DNA from: Certhia americana
Lineage: Eukaryota > Chordata > Aves > Passeriformes > Certhiidae
Direction of reading: 5' to 3'
NCBI GenBank assembly: GCA_018697195.1
Contig: CM031870.1
Coordinates: 9,570,410 to 9,634,409 of the forward strand
DNA: 64,000 nucleotides
Translations under genes and position numbers: made by a program
Shown here: piece after piece, positions 23,201 to 37,400 of the stretch
Layout of the letters: each line of letters begins with the position of its first letter
Position numbering within the stretch: the stretch's first letter is position 1
The notes under the pieces: generated by a model
Told to the model about the DNA's origin: nothing
Databases searched by the model: none
The model's input: only the letters and a program-made list of their open reading frames with translations

Positions 23201-24820
23201 TGGATGCAATAACATTACTGATTGCAGTGAAGGCAGTTTATTTTACCTGATTCTGCTAGTAGCACTTTTTTTTAAAACTTAAAATAGCAGAAAAGAAGCA
23301 GAATTTGTACAGGTGGTGTGCCTAGTCAATCAATATATGTGATGGTGCTTGTATGACAGAACTTTTCAAGGACATTCTCCATCCCATGTGTCAGCTTGGA
23401 AGTTTTTAACCAGAAGATATTGCTCATTCCCTAGTACAAAAACCTATTAGCTACTTGGAAAAATAATAATCTCTCAGAACACCCATTTCTGATACCATAT
23501 TGAGTCCAACCTTTTCAAACCTATGTCCCTGGGCCTTTTAGATTTGAATTTGAATCTAGAGATAATCTGAACTCTTACACATCCCCAGTCTATGACACTT
23601 TGTCTCAGAATATGAGCAAAGCTTATTTTTGTGCAGCAGAAACACACAAAAGCCCAAAGAGACCTATACTCTACGTAATGTCACTATCATTAATCATAAC
23701 ATGGTCTCATGATACTCTCCCTCTTAAAAATGGACTGTATCAGCCAGCCCCTGGAACAGTTAATGACTGCAGACAGGGCGAGCCCAGGGGTAAGACAGTT
23801 AATACAACATAGACACTGACCAAAAAGGATTTTCTGGGATTGCCCCCCCCCCCCCCCCCCAACATCACAGGCATGAATTTAAAGCAACATGATCATGAAT
23901 TTCCTAATACAACAAAACTCCTGGCAGCTCTTGGAAACAATAGCAAAGTGCATCTAAACCACACTCAGCAGAGATGAGATTTCAAATCCCTGTACCCTTG
24001 AATAAACAATCTGTGTGTCCGATGATTGAGTTTTTTACCACAAGCAGCTCTGATAACTGCTTGTCACTACACACAAGGGTTTTGGCACATTTTTGTTCAT
24101 CATTGCAAGGGAAAGTGTACAGGCAACCCATTCTGCAGCAGAGGCACAGGAGAATTGCAGCACAGTAAAGGCAGATACACCAGTGACAAATACAAGCGAA
24201 TCAGATGACTCTGGACTTGGATTCTGACACCAAAGCAGTAGTTTACACAGTACTGTGACATTTTCAGCTTAGTTCTGCAGCCCCAAATTCTTTTAAGAAG
24301 GAGACCCATCCCAGGTGGATTACAGGTTTCTTTTTCAAATGAAGGGATTAAAGTAATGGCACAACCAATTTCAACAATGAAAAACAAATAACCAATAAAA
24401 AAATAACCAATGCTTTACTGTGCAATAAAGAATTTGAGTTTATAGAGGATATAAAACAGAAAATATTTTTTCCGATGCAAATTGCTTTGAAGTATTAAAG
24501 AGTGGAAGAAATTTCAGTATCACTGCATTATGATCCCACATCATGTAAGAACATGCCTACTCAAGTCATAAAATAAGTGCTGGCACTACCAGTTCAGATC
24601 TGTTCCCTGGCCTCAGGGAAGCTGAAAACCACGCTGTAAAACAAACCTTCTATTAAAACTTATTTGGGAGAATAAGATACAGGTCAGACTGGTCCAAGTA
24701 TTATTTGTTGAAGAAAAGTATTTAAGTATTTAATTATTTCTTAAGTATTTAGTCTTTATAGCTCTAGGTTTTTTTCAGCTGGAATCCATAAATGAATCCA
24801 TCATATGATGTCCTTTGATC
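20300..24820. other. Gene-poor AT-rich sequence
   Basis: No supported gene. A C18 run lies at 23843-23860. The open frames on both strands are short, unconserved in appearance and lack linked splice structure. Confidence 0.5.
23843..23860 (+). repeat. Poly(C) run, 18 bases
   Basis: Uninterrupted C18 homopolymer. Rare at this length in AT-rich DNA; prone to length error in sequencing. Confidence 0.95.
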
Positions 24821-24827
24821 TCTTAGG

Positions 24828-25128
24828 TGTTGCTCTGGTCTTTGAAAGTTTTTCTTAGCCTTCTGATGTTTTGCATTTTTATAGTGGAGTTCTCACGCAC
24901 TTTCATGTAAACAATGATTGTTTTGCATTCCTTTCTAGAGGAAGTGAGAATTGATGGACTCTTAGTTTGACCAGTGTGGTTGAAGAGGTGTCAACTTCAC
25001 CCTCCAATCCCTGGTCACCTTAGAAATAGTATATATATTGAAGTCATACAATAAACTCTCTCTTTTCCTCCTTTCTTTGCGAAGAGTCGTAGTGAGTGCA
25101 TGTGTTCATTTTGTGTCATAGTGGGACA
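24828..25128 (+). mobile_element. Solo LTR, family A (plus orientation)
   Basis: About 301 bp beginning TGTTGCTCTGG and ending GTGGGACA. It is clearly homologous along its length to the reverse complement of 52992-53294. Shared blocks include TAGCCTTCTGATGTTTT, GAGAATTGAT-GACT, TTTGACCA-TGT-GT and a poly(A) signal in TACAATAAAC. It has a TATA-like TATATATATTGAAG about 20 bases before the signal. The flanks CTTAGG and TTTAAG could be a decayed 6-bp target duplication. No internal viral sequence adjoins it. Confidence 0.75.
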
Positions 25129-25129
25129 T

Positions 25130-28100
25130 TTAAGGGTTTTAATTTTTAAAAACACAGATAACATTCCTGTAGCCATATTGGACAAATAAGTAAAGGAGAT
25201 GACACAGTGATCTGAACCTCTGTTTGGATTTTCCAAGGCAAGCTATCGTTGGCCGCCAATGCAAAGAAATTCAAACTTATACAAAATGTTAATGCTGATG
25301 TGGTGTATTTAATATAAGGCAGACCTATGGTGTACAAGAGAGACTTCCCATCAGTAGTTTGTAGGGTTTTTGTTGTGTGGTGCTTTTTATTTTTTAAAGG
25401 CATTTGCTACTGTAGGACTATCACCAAATCCTTCAGTATCAAATGGAATTTTTAAAGTGGAAAAAACTGAAGAGAAATATGCCTAAATAAACAAGACAGA
25501 GGTTGTCTTCTTGTGAGAAATTTCTTCGTGTTGTTAAACAAATATTCATAAGAGAACTCAGCTCGAGAAAACCATGCTTTACACTAATAAAAGATGGTGA
25601 TGAAAATAATCTCCACAGAGGGCAACTGGAAAAGTGAGGTCAGGAAGGTGGTGGGACCATGAATGTCAGTGGCTCCCTACTCTGCAGGGTCTAAAAGACT
25701 ATCACAGTTTTCACAACCAGAGGAGCTGGGACGGCAGGAGCAGGGAGCCTCAGTGCTGCTGAGACAGACACAGACACAAGGACCACATTTATGGTCACGA
25801 GAGCACAGACACCCTGCAAGAACCCCTGCACAGTGCTCCTCGTGGACTGTGCATCCTGCTTTGGTCCCTTGCTTTAGCAGGAAAGAAGGAAAAGATTGAA
25901 CAGGTAGCTGATGTAGCAAGGCTCAGGCTCAACATCCAGGCACTGGTGTTCTGTGGTGTAAGTTAAAGCACCATAGAAGGAAGAGTGACGTTGTTTTAAA
26001 AGCTCAGCTTCAAAAGCAAACATGCAACAAAGACAGGAGTGTATTCATCTCCTTCTATCACATCTGCAGGCAATGTTCTGAGAGAAGTCTGTGAAACTTG
26101 AACTTGCAGCTATCTCAGACAGCTCCACCTATAACTGTCTCAGCCCTGGCTCTCCCGGAGCCTGACATGCTGCCAGGGCTGTGTACGTGATCCCCTTGTG
26201 CTCCTACGCAGTCCTAGCTGTGTTTAACCCCAAGTATTTGCAAACACACCATACAGGAAAACAAGGTAAACATGAAAACGGGCTTGGGAGGGCGATTTGC
26301 ATACACTGTGCTCGTTTGCGTGTACTGCAGACATGCAGAGATACAAACACGCTGTGCCCATGAGACTCTTGGGGAAAGACGGTGCTGCTCTCAGCCCTGA
26401 GTTGCTGAACTCAGCCCTCTGGCCAGTCACTTTGAGATGCTCCTGCACTGCAGATGATGCTGCGACTCCAGGCTGTGGACTGAGTGACTTAAGTGTTAAC
26501 CAAGGATTCTGTACACGTTTTACAGCCAGAGCGGAGATCCATGCTGCTGTGGTTGCTGCATTACCCCAATCAGTTGCTGAACTGGCTGTTGAAATGGCAA
26601 TAGCTTGTTCTAACATGCCTCTGGCAAGCTCTGCTCCATGCCACTCTCCATGCACTCTGCCCTGCCCTCTTTCCTTGTGAGCACTTCTCATCCCTCAGTT
26701 CCTCCTTTCTGCTTGCTCAGGCTCTGTGTCCCCGCTTCATCTTCCTCATTTAAAAGCTGAGAACAACCCTTGTCAGGCCCCTCCCTCCTGACATCCCAGA
26801 CACTAAAGAAAGGGCAGTCCCATGCCTCTGTTTCATGTAGGAAAAGACATACCAAACAGACTTGGGGACAAAGCTGTCCCATGCCAGTGTCACAAATGCT
26901 GCCTGCACAACAGTCTCTCAAGGCTTGCACAGACTTACTCCTATGAAAAGTCCCAAGGAGCATTTACCTTTCCAGCTGAACTTTATAACTAGAAAGTGTC
27001 ACCCCAAGCTATGTGGGCTCAGGGATGCTACAGAAATTAACTGACACAAAACCCACGTTCAAAACAGGGGAGTTCATAACTAACTACTAATGAATGCCCT
27101 GTACCAAAATAACCAAATATTTCTCCCTCTTCCAGATCCTTAAAGCTGAGCTTATCCCTTAAGTCTATTGGAAAAAAAGGAAGAGTTCACCTGTACAAGT
27201 ATTTACTGCAGAATTAATTTTGTACCTTGGACTGAGAACAAATGAATTGATTTTCCTAATAAAATTATCAGTATATATATTTGTCCTCATGGCTGTTAGT
27301 CTGAGCAGAGAGACTACAGTTTTACAGCTAGATAGGGGAATGCCTTTTAAAAATGTACTCTGAATACTTCATTAAAGATTTTTGGCATGGCTGAGGTTTC
27401 CTGTGTTCTGAACACTGAACAGACAAGAAGTGCCTAAGCTAACAATGGCTCTTTACTAAAGGCACAACTCTACACAAAAGAAAAACTTGGGAATAACATG
27501 GCCTAGCAGAGAAGTTGTATCAGGGGGAGACTGCTGACTGGGTTCAGCTTGTTTGTTAACCTGCAAGTGAAGTACAAAACTTTGCTGCTAAACAGGTCAT
27601 CCAAAGATGGGTAGAAAAATAGTTTTTTCTTCATCTGCAGTTTGCACAGGAAAGCTGACAGTCTTGCTAAGCAGACAGCCCTAAACGATACATTTTTTAC
27701 ATTTCCCCAACTGGAAGCTCTTATGCAAAAGAACTGCTACCTGGTTCTCCCCTGGGGCAGATAAATCAGAGCTGTGCATTGGTGAGCACAAGTTCCACAC
27801 ATAAACATTCAGGCACTGCGATTTATTAATTGCAGATAGCTCTAGCATGTTAATGTTCATTTATATTCCACATTTCAAGAGCAGCAGAAGAACTATTCTC
27901 AGTACGACGACATTTACAAGAGAGTTTACGCCAGATTTGCCTACTTAAGGCCCTCACTTCGTATTTAGAGCTCTTGCAGCCATGCAGAGTCCTCTGGCAC
28001 AAGGCAATGAGCCTTCATCGAAGGATGTTTGAGCAAAGCAAAGGCAGGACTCTTTCACTGGGGAACATTCAAGGTGCAGGGAAGGGAAGGGAGAGCAAAT

Positions 28101-28950
28101 GAGGAGATGGTGACAGACTTGTTTTTCTGAGCTGTGCAATATACAAGGCTTTAAAGCAAACTTCCCTCCTTTTATCCTCTTCCCCACAGCACCAGCACCC
28201 ACCCCAGTACATGCTGGAACTTTCCTAAAACTGCTCTACACTTTATCCTTACAGCTTTGCTTTTTATGAGGAATTAGATTATAGGACTTCATCTATTAAT
28301 TATATATATCTATTAATTAATTATAGGAATTAATCTATTTAGAATAGACCCTGGAAGTTTTTCATTAAGCAGCAGTTTTTCATGGAGTCTGGAATAGCCT
28401 GAGAGAGGGCCAAATTTGCCTATCTGCCTCCCATAGTTTCAGTAGCTGCAATTTTCTTACTGACATTAAAGTGGACTCAAACTCTGAACTGCCCATCCAC
28501 AGCTTTCCACAGCATCTTCCTGCAAACTCCCTTTATCTCTGGTGCTAGGACAGACTACTGGGACATACTGATTAAACAGTGGGATAATGTATTTGGAGTT
28601 ACGGATCAGATGGTTTTACCACTCAGTGAAAACACTTTTTCTCCATCGCTGACTTGCAGCCATGCATTGACTTTGCTATACCCTGGTATGTGGACCTGCC
28701 AAAACTGGAAGTGACCTCCTGCCAGAGCATAGGAAGTGTTGAGAAAACATTTAGGAGAGAAGGAAATGGGTGCACTGCTACCCTTGAAGGACAAGTGGTG
28801 GGAAAGAAACAGATTCTTACCAAGTGGGAAGAGTAATTTGGAACAAGGTACACAGGATGGGGGGAAAAAGCACAGTGGCAATGCAGGGACAGGGAAAGAT
28901 GCTAGAGGAGATACAGGAATCAGCATCATTTTATCATGTACATGAGAGAA
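25130..28950. other. Gene-poor sequence
   Basis: A GC-richer patch at 26300-26700 is open on both strands for more than 120 codons, but shows no recognised domain or splice structure. The rest is AT-rich. No gene or repeat family was assigned. Confidence 0.45.
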
Positions 28951-28954
28951 GCAG

Positions 28955-29010
28955 AGAATCATAGAAGACCAGGTTGGAAGGGAAGCTCAAGGATCATCTG
29001 TTCCAACCTT
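28955..29010 (-). mobile_element. CR1 LINE 3'-end fragment
   Basis: GAATCATAGAA followed by GGTTGGAAGGGAAG and AGGATCATCTGTTCCAACC is the reverse complement of the avian CR1 3' tail. Short and diverged. Confidence 0.7.
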
Positions 29011-29019
29011 GTCATGCAA

Positions 29020-32000
29020 TAGTTACCATCCAAATATTTTCTTACAGAAGGCATTTCCTTCCTGCCTGATGAACTCAGCAATGGCAGCTGAAGCAAACTG
29101 TGACCTTTGCTTTTCAACTTGTCTCAGTAATGAAGTGAAAGAATGACAGTGAACAACATTAGCTACAGCATAAATATAGTGATTTTTCAGTCTTAGGCAC
29201 TGACAGTGAAATATGCCAGACCTGCAGTTCACTCTGTGGTGCAGTAATTTGAATGCTCACTGCAAACCCATATGTTCGCCCTGATACCTCACTACCCTGC
29301 TTCAGCAAACACCAGACCATGGCATTAGCTCAAGATTCTTTGTCTTCAGGTCCTTTATAGTTCTTTCCCAGGCCACTACAAAAGAATTAATCTTTGGAAA
29401 GATTTATGAAAAATACGTTGAGGGGGGATCCAACACTTGATTTGGTTTTGCAAACTTGTCCACAGCAAAGTAATCAGACTGTACCAAACCTCTGTTCAGT
29501 CTGTCTGAATTTAAAGCACTTCCAAGGCATACTGAAGCTGAAGATCTGAATAATATACTGGGTCAATCATACAAAGTACAAATTTTAAAAAGGAACATAT
29601 ATCCTTCCCTTGTGGGCAGAAAGAGATGACACTGATGGCTCATCAGTAAGAATCACTCACACACAAGCTTATTGAAGCATCTCTTCCTGGCTGCTGAATA
29701 TTCATTCTGTGCAATAGGCTGGAGTATCATGATGGGGCCACATTTTTGTGATGCAAAGTCCTGTTATAGTACTGTTAAAGCTGTGAACCAAACCTGTGAA
29801 CAAGCCTACACAGGAATGAGGTGGGGTTTTTGATTTGTTGGTTTACTTAATCTCCTTCACTTTCACTAATGACAGTGATGATCAGTCAATTGCTTCTTTA
29901 ATTGTTCCTTTACCCACTGAGCCTTCAGACTTTGTGATTTATGTGCTATATTTATCAAATAAAAGTAGTCCAAATACTGAAATAGTTTGTCACATGCAGA
30001 AAATGTGACAATTCTTTCTTCAGAAAGAAGCACAGTCTGGCATTTATACCAGGTAGGAAGGTTTAAAATTCCTGACTCTTGGCATTTCTAATTGCTCTGT
30101 ATATTTCTCATATAACACATCATTACCAAATCAAAATCATCAAACTTCTATTTGTTTTTTCTTGCAAAATTAGAAGAAAATAATCTTTTCTACAAGTGTT
30201 CTGCATTCTTCTCTTGTTTAGAAATGTCAGGGTGTAAACAAAAAACAAAGTAGTAGCTTGTTTCCATTTTTGCTTCCCAGAGTGCACTGAACAAGTGCCC
30301 TCTTACATACTGGGGATAGGAGAAATAAGAGATACAAGTAATAAAATTACAGTTCCATTATTTTCAGACTTCTCACATACAGAACATTCTGCAACATTAG
30401 CAAAGCTATAAATCATGTATTTAAAAAATAAAATCCTTCAGAGTGTCTTAAAAAGCCTTGAGCAATTTCTTCCATCTCTCTAGAATTAAAGATGCCCAGT
30501 TTTTCAATATAATACTATGCAAACTAATCTTCCCTCTAAAATGCCTTGTACTTGCCAAGATTTTTTTCCTGTTTCTTAAAAAAACAAGCAAAAGCTTGTT
30601 TTGAAAGAAATATGAAAGGAACCAAAGGAATTGTGTTGAGCCAAAAGTTCTGCTTTCTCCACTCTCACTGTATTCATCTGGAAAGCATCTGGCAAACAAA
30701 TCCATTGATAGTTTAGAAAAGTCTTTTATCTGTCCTCACAGACTTAAAAGGAAAGTGGAGAGCATACACGTTCTGAACTAATTGCATACCCTCTTTATAC
30801 TATTGCCATTTTGAAAAGATGAAAGTACAGCACACAATACACACATAAAAAGAAAAAGCTTTCTCTGGTAAGGCTGCATGACACTCAAGTTAGTAAAACT
30901 TGCAGAAGAGAGGGCCAGCTGCATTAACAATGACTTGCCCAAATAAACACAGATGAAGGGCAGCATATAAATCCTGCCTCTATACTATAAGTAATGCCAG
31001 AGCAGGCAACATTCCCTCCTCCAGAGCAGAATTGCACAGTGTACATCTCTCCCCAGTACATAAATCTAAAGCATGTGAGACACAGGGGAGGAAATGATGG
31101 TGCCTCTCATGCATATTTATGTAAATGCTACGATTACACTGAGTAAACAAACCATCAGCATGCAAATTTGAACATGCATCATCTAAGAAATGCAAATATT
31201 TATATAACAGTTTAAGTGGGAAACATTTAGGATGGTCTTTTGCTAGGAAAAGATTAATTTTCAAATAGCTGACAATTGTAAAGTTGGAAGCTGGCTGTTT
31301 ATTAGAATTTGAGCATTCAGCAAACTTCTGAGGACCTAATTTCCTTCTGTGCATACAGGTATCCTCAGGAATCAAATTCCCCTCAGAATGAAAACTTAAA
31401 CCTAAACCAGTATGAATTGCCTAATCACTATGGTGTATATATCAAAATCCCAATTCTCTGTTTTAAGTCTTTTTATTATTTGGCTTCCTGCAGCTTCCTG
31501 CAGTGAAAAATACAAGTGTTCCAATGCCATTTCCTCCGAAGTGACCACAGTATTGCTTTCTCACGCCTTCCTCTAACATGTAAGCTGTACATGCAAGATA
31601 AGAACAAAAAATTCAACTTTTCTTAAAAAAATACATTACATGAACCATTGCACTATATTCTTTGATAGATGCATAGTCTCAAACATTACTTTAAATCTGT
31701 TAAAGAAGTTAAAACAGATTTTCAAATTACTCAGACTGAGCAGAGCTCTTGGGAATGCTTTCTTGGCTGTCTTGCAATCCAGAACTAAGAAGAGATGGGG
31801 GAGTAAGCATTAGGGGCTTTTTTTGCAGGTAGTTCATCTTTTTAGCACTATCAAACTGGATTTCACAGGCGGTCATGCTGTCTCCTCCTGTTTTGCAAAC
31901 TTGGGTGGCTCAGCTGGGCAGCAGGCAATACACTCACTGAGAGGAAAGGTCACACTACTGAAGAAAACAAAACAGTCCTCGAAATACTGTGAGCCATGGA

Positions 32001-33790
32001 ATGTCTGGGGTGATCTGTCCGTGTTTTTGTTTCTGATCCGTAATGAAGGCTAAAGTTTGTTTTGAAGGATCTATTTCGGAATGCAGTGCAGGTTGCTGTC
32101 CTGATGACATTACAGGATGCCTGGCTGTCCTCGCTGTCTTGTCACATGCTCCTCCCAGCCGCAGTTCCATTTTAGCCATTCCTCCGAGCTCTCTAACAGA
32201 CTATCAGAGCCTGAGGATACAGATGTTAACATCTCCCATCAGTTATAAACAAAAGCAATTACAAATAAAATCAGTTTTCCTCTTCCTGAATGGCTGACTA
32301 ATCATTTCTTGCTATTGATAGTAACTAGGTGAGACTGAATGGCCATTGTAATATCAGGCTATTGCATCTGAATTTCTAAGTGACTCTCACACAGCAAAAG
32401 TGTCTCACTGCCTCTCCAACAATCACGGTTAGACACAGAAGGGCGCTATGTTCTTTCACTTACTTTGATTTCCTTCTACTCACTACCTTTTTTATCTCCC
32501 CATCTTTGCATTCTATTCTGATTAGAGCTTAGCTTCAAATGGACAACAGCATTGCTACCAGATTATTTTTGCATGGTGGGATTTGGGTCCTTTTTCAGGG
32601 TATGTAAACTGGGCAAAAACTTTTACTGACAGAATGATATTTAACATTGCACAGAGAAATTCCAAGAACTGTTTGTCATCTGTTGGTAGGGGAACAGACA
32701 ACCCCCAGACACATGTGAAAAAAAAATCTCTTTCAGTAGAAGAAAAACAGGATTTATAAGATTTAGACTGAGCTAACATACAATGCAATATTATGCCTGT
32801 CAATCCTCACTCATTCTTTATTAGGCTTATCAACTTTTTAATAATTATGATAGCATCCCACTTCTCTCATGAAATATTGTATGAAGTGTATTTCATTGAG
32901 GATTTTAAAGGTTTTATTATTTCTCCCACTTAATTCTGTCTAATACTATGGGGACAGAAGTCAGCCCATTAGATAATACACCAGTAAAATTGTATTATCC
33001 CATTGGATTTCTATAGCATTCTTCCAGAATTTTAAGCCAAAGAAAAGGTGTTCTGAGTCTATGATATAATTATCATTCAAAATAAACTGTTCAAAAGAAT
33101 CACTGGCCAAGGTTCATCTATAAAGTGTATGAGAATCTTCTAAACAAAAGATATTTCATATGGTTAGTTCAGAAAACAACAAGGAAGCTCTAGTACTATT
33201 AGTTCAGAAACTGGATCACAGCCTCTTGAGATAAAACCTTTCCAGTCTTCTGCTAAAGCCTTTCAGCAAAAGTAAAAATGAAACCTAGATTTTGCTATTT
33301 AACACCTTTTATTGTTCTTTGTAAGTTTGCATTCCTCTGACAAAATACAAGCCAAACCATCTATTTCACATCTGATTACTGCTTGTGCAGTTTTATTAGA
33401 GATCATGGATCCTTATAGCTTGTGGCAGTTAATACAGTCAGCATTTCATACAGAACTGAAGCCTGTCCTTCCCCTTCCCAGTTCACACTGTCTACATTCT
33501 GTTTATCTCAGAATGTTTTTGTAGGTCCTAAGCCTGACTGGGCTCTGTTGATACTAACCCACAAAGCTGAAAGTATTAATGGCAAAGGTTACAAGAAGAG
33601 TACCTCATTATTCTTACCCAGACAGGATCTTGAGGTTGGACTCAAATTCATGACTATTACACTATGTATACCATTACCTTATTTGTCCAGTATTACAACT
33701 GGCTATTATTTCACACCTTCCACTAACTAGGATCTTGTTCTACACCTAAAACACCCCAAACCTTCATGAAGTTTTACTCATTTCTGAAAG
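29020..33790. other. Gene-poor sequence
   Basis: AT-rich, no recognised exon, RNA gene or repeat family. Confidence 0.5.
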
Positions 33791-33796
33791 AAATGG

Positions 33797-33836
33797 TCTC
33801 CTCCAACCTTGATGACTTTATGATTCTATGATTCTA
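33797..33836 (+). mobile_element. CR1 LINE 3'-end fragment
   Basis: CTCCTCCAACCTTGATGAC followed by TTATGATTCTATGATTCTA is the typical CR1 3' end with its ATTCTATG terminal repeats, in plus orientation. Confidence 0.72.
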
Positions 33837-34059
33837 AGAGAGCTCTTCCTGTTAACTGTTACCAAAGTATCATCTTAAATTAAACTAAATATTAATTTTG
33901 TTAAATTAATATCTTGTTTAATATGATGATTAACTCATGAAAAGAAAATCAGAAAGGACAACAATTTTACTTACACCAAGGAAACTAGAACTGAAAATGA
34001 AAAGGAAATGCACAGGGTATTAAAAGCTTACAAAAAGAAAGAAAATAAGTACTCTTAAA

Positions 34060-34440
34060 GTGATTCTCTGCTTGTGGCTGCCTTCACACCAAAGCAGAGC
34101 TCGCAGCCTGGCCAGCCCGGGTCAGCACCCAGCTGTGACTCACGGCTGAGTGAGCAGCACTGAGAACCTGGCATCATTCCACACTTCCCCAGGTCTGGGC
34201 TGCTGCCACGCCGTGCCTGCCCTGCAGCCCTGCCCACAGCACTAAGAACAGGAGCCTCCTCAGGAACCGGGCAGGTCTGTGCTCCCACAAGAGCTCTTGC
34301 TGACAGAGCACAGTCTGCACTTGCTGGGGGAATTCCCACCTCTCCCAGATGGCAGCACTGGCAGTCTGCAAAGGGGAAGGGGGTATCTGTGCCCCTTGGA
34401 TGTCATCACCCTGGAGAACAGCAATGAGGCTGAGTCTGGA
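34060..34440. other. GC-rich island without recognised content
   Basis: A patch of about 380 bp with clearly higher GC than its flanks. It carries overlapping open frames on the minus strand but no recognisable protein, splice structure or repeat family. It could be an old repeat or a regulatory element. Confidence 0.35.
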
Positions 34441-37400
34441 TATGCTTTAAGTTAAATTGCTTTTTGCTTTTGCTAACTGTAAAATGATGCATCCAGTTTT
34501 TCAAAGCATCATTATAGATAGACCCTAAACTGGGCTGTAAAAATCTGATTTTTACACACACACCACACGATGAATCCAACCCCTTGTACTCTCTGGGGTC
34601 TACTTCCGTCTTACAAATTTGACACCTCACAAATCTCAACATACCTGAAGTTATCCATTCTTAAGCAAGGGTTTTATCCTTCCTGTCTACCGATATAAGT
34701 AGAAACTTACTCCTACCTATATTCCCTTTGATAGAATTACTTACAAGCAGAGCCTTGCTAGATATGCAATAATGAGGTGAGAAATATGGCATATCTTTAC
34801 AGTTCTTGCACACTTGCTAACAGCATGGTGAGACAGTGAGTCAGTATATACCACTGGACCTTTTCAGGCACAGCAATCTCAATTGGCATATTCCTATGCA
34901 AATCCTAATAGTACATCACTTAACCATAGTCTGTCAAGCAAAACAATCTCTTAGATCTTTTGTTTTTCCACTGGAAGAACCTTACATCAAATTAGCACAG
35001 TCAGTGGTACAATTACGTATACACACATTAGATAATCATATAAAAACCCTTGGGCAGTCTGTACTGACAGGCTGTGATGACTGGCCTACTTTTTAGATTG
35101 ACAAATCCTACAACTTAAAGCTTCTGCAATCTTAACTTCTCCCTCTGGGTCCACTAAATTACTGACTGCTGCTCCCTGTACAGCAGGATTTGGTAGAGAA
35201 AGTGCAGGGACAACTGGTTTTAATAGAAAAGAGCAAGCATATGAACATTGATCCAGGACCTCCAAAGACATCTAAAAAAGCACCCAGAGAAGCAGGGTGT
35301 GACTTCAGCTGCCCACTATATTCTGCATCTTTCTGATCATAAAGAGGCTCTACCCACCCAAACCAAAAGCACTCAACAAATCACAAATGCAGTACCTGAG
35401 AAATAAACTATGAAATGACACACACATTTCATTCAGTGATCCAGTGAAAAACAAATTTTAAATACATTTATTTTTCTTTCCAGAGGGGCACTATTGTCTT
35501 TGTAACTCATAGGAGAATCACAAACTAAGACAATATTCAAACCAGAGACTACGATCATGTTTCAGCTGCCTTTTTAGTATACTCTAGATAGCAATTGTTT
35601 CTTTACTTTGGAAAAAGTTAAATAACTGAAAGAAGTATACCACCAGCATTCCTAACAGTCTGAAAACCTCATGCTTCAAACAACAGAAATATTATTACTG
35701 ATTGCCATGATGTTATAGTTGCATGACATGGCAGGAAATACATGCAGTTCCCAGGACACAAACTGAGGTGCTGTGAGAGAAATATTATAGATTGAATTCT
35801 TTCTCCTCAGCTGAAAATAGAAAAAGCAGTCAAAATATATACAGACCCCTGACATACAGAAGGTCACATGCAAGTCAAGAAATTACCTGTGTAATAACTA
35901 AAAGAAAAGCCACAGAAGTTGCAACAAAATGCTGAAGTTCCTGTGTAGTTACAAATCTGGAAGTTAAGGATGAGATTTGAGACAGACACACAGATGTCTT
36001 TTCTAGCACAGGAAATTGGGAAGATGCCAAATTTTTATTTAGCAAATTTCACAACTATTGCAATGGTTCAAGAACTTGTGGGAAATGTCATCCTCTTGTG
36101 CTATCTGTAGTTTTCCCATTTTCTATATTGATGTAGGCTTTGTTTTGAGATTTTAAAAAGCAGTTTTGCAGTCCAGGGCCTATATTGTTAATTCCTTATT
36201 ACCCTCTGACCTGACTATTCTGCAGTGTTACCTGTAGCTGCAAGGCTGACCTGGTCCAGGGGTTCTCTTTCAATCTGATGGGTTAAATTTCTTCTTAAAA
36301 GGAAAGAGAAGGAACCTTAATTTGCATTAGCAGCAGTAATGTACACAAGATGTTCCAGTGAACGATACTGCAATATATTTAGTGATACTGAAGGATACCA
36401 CAAGTATGAGTTCTTTTCCAATTGTAAATATCCCCAAAGAAGTACAATACAGGAAAAAGTTACTGTTTATTTCATTCTCACAACCTTTATCACAGGTTGT
36501 CTTTCAGGATTTCAATCTGTAGCCCATGGACTGTTTTTTAATACCAAGAAATTTGTCACCCTTAAGATCAGGTTAAAAGAACAGAAAGTAACAACAGACA
36601 ATCTTATCCAGAAAGCCAAGGATAGATTCCTGTATCTGTTGATGAATTTTACTCAAATGTCTCTTATAGAAGGGTTAGATCCTAGAAAAAGAAAAATTAA
36701 GATTCATTGCATCTAAACACATCTCAGACTATTATATGCTCCTTTATTCTTTAAAACTCAGTGCAATCTTATCTAGATGGTTCCCTCTCCAGGGATATCC
36801 CTCCCTCAGCTTCCATCCATAGCAGAAATTTGCATTCCTGCTCAATGCCTATGTTTATTTCTGGACATATGCACTCATTCTAATGAATAATAAAATCCTT
36901 GGGTACCTAGACTGGTCTAAGTAACTATCCCAGGCACCTGCACAACTGCAGGCAAACTCTAAGCATGTTTGCTTATATCCCACAACAGGTTCTGTCCACT
37001 GAAACATGGCTTGAAATTAAAGGGTAAGCAAAAAACTTAATAAGGGGGAAAGAAAGGAAGGGAGATGAAAACAACTTTCTTTAACCATCCTCTTGTCACT
37101 CTCCAGACTGTTCCTGTTTAATCTTGCCTTGAGGTATCCCTTGTAGATGTTACAAGAACATTATACTGAGGTATAAACACTTGTTCACACATATACAGTT
37201 CTGATGGAAGAGCAAGATTATTTCCTGGGCTGCTTCACTCAGTGATAGAATCATTCAGTACCTACTGCTCCTCTAGACATCCCAACAAGGCTTTACCTGA
37301 GTATTTTGCTTAATTTGGTCTTAAGTGTGTGAAATTCACCTGCTTACATTGTTGTAAAAGATCAGGCAAAGGTATTGGAAAGTCTTTGGAAAGAAGAAAT

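Noticed and set aside
26224..26691. Opposed open frames of 155 and 127 codons
   Set aside because: Both strands are open at once in a GC-richer patch, no recognisable family, no splice sites linked to other exons.
36339..36716. 125-codon open frame on the plus strand
   Set aside because: No resemblance to a known protein and no neighbouring exon; the length is plausible by chance in 64 kb.
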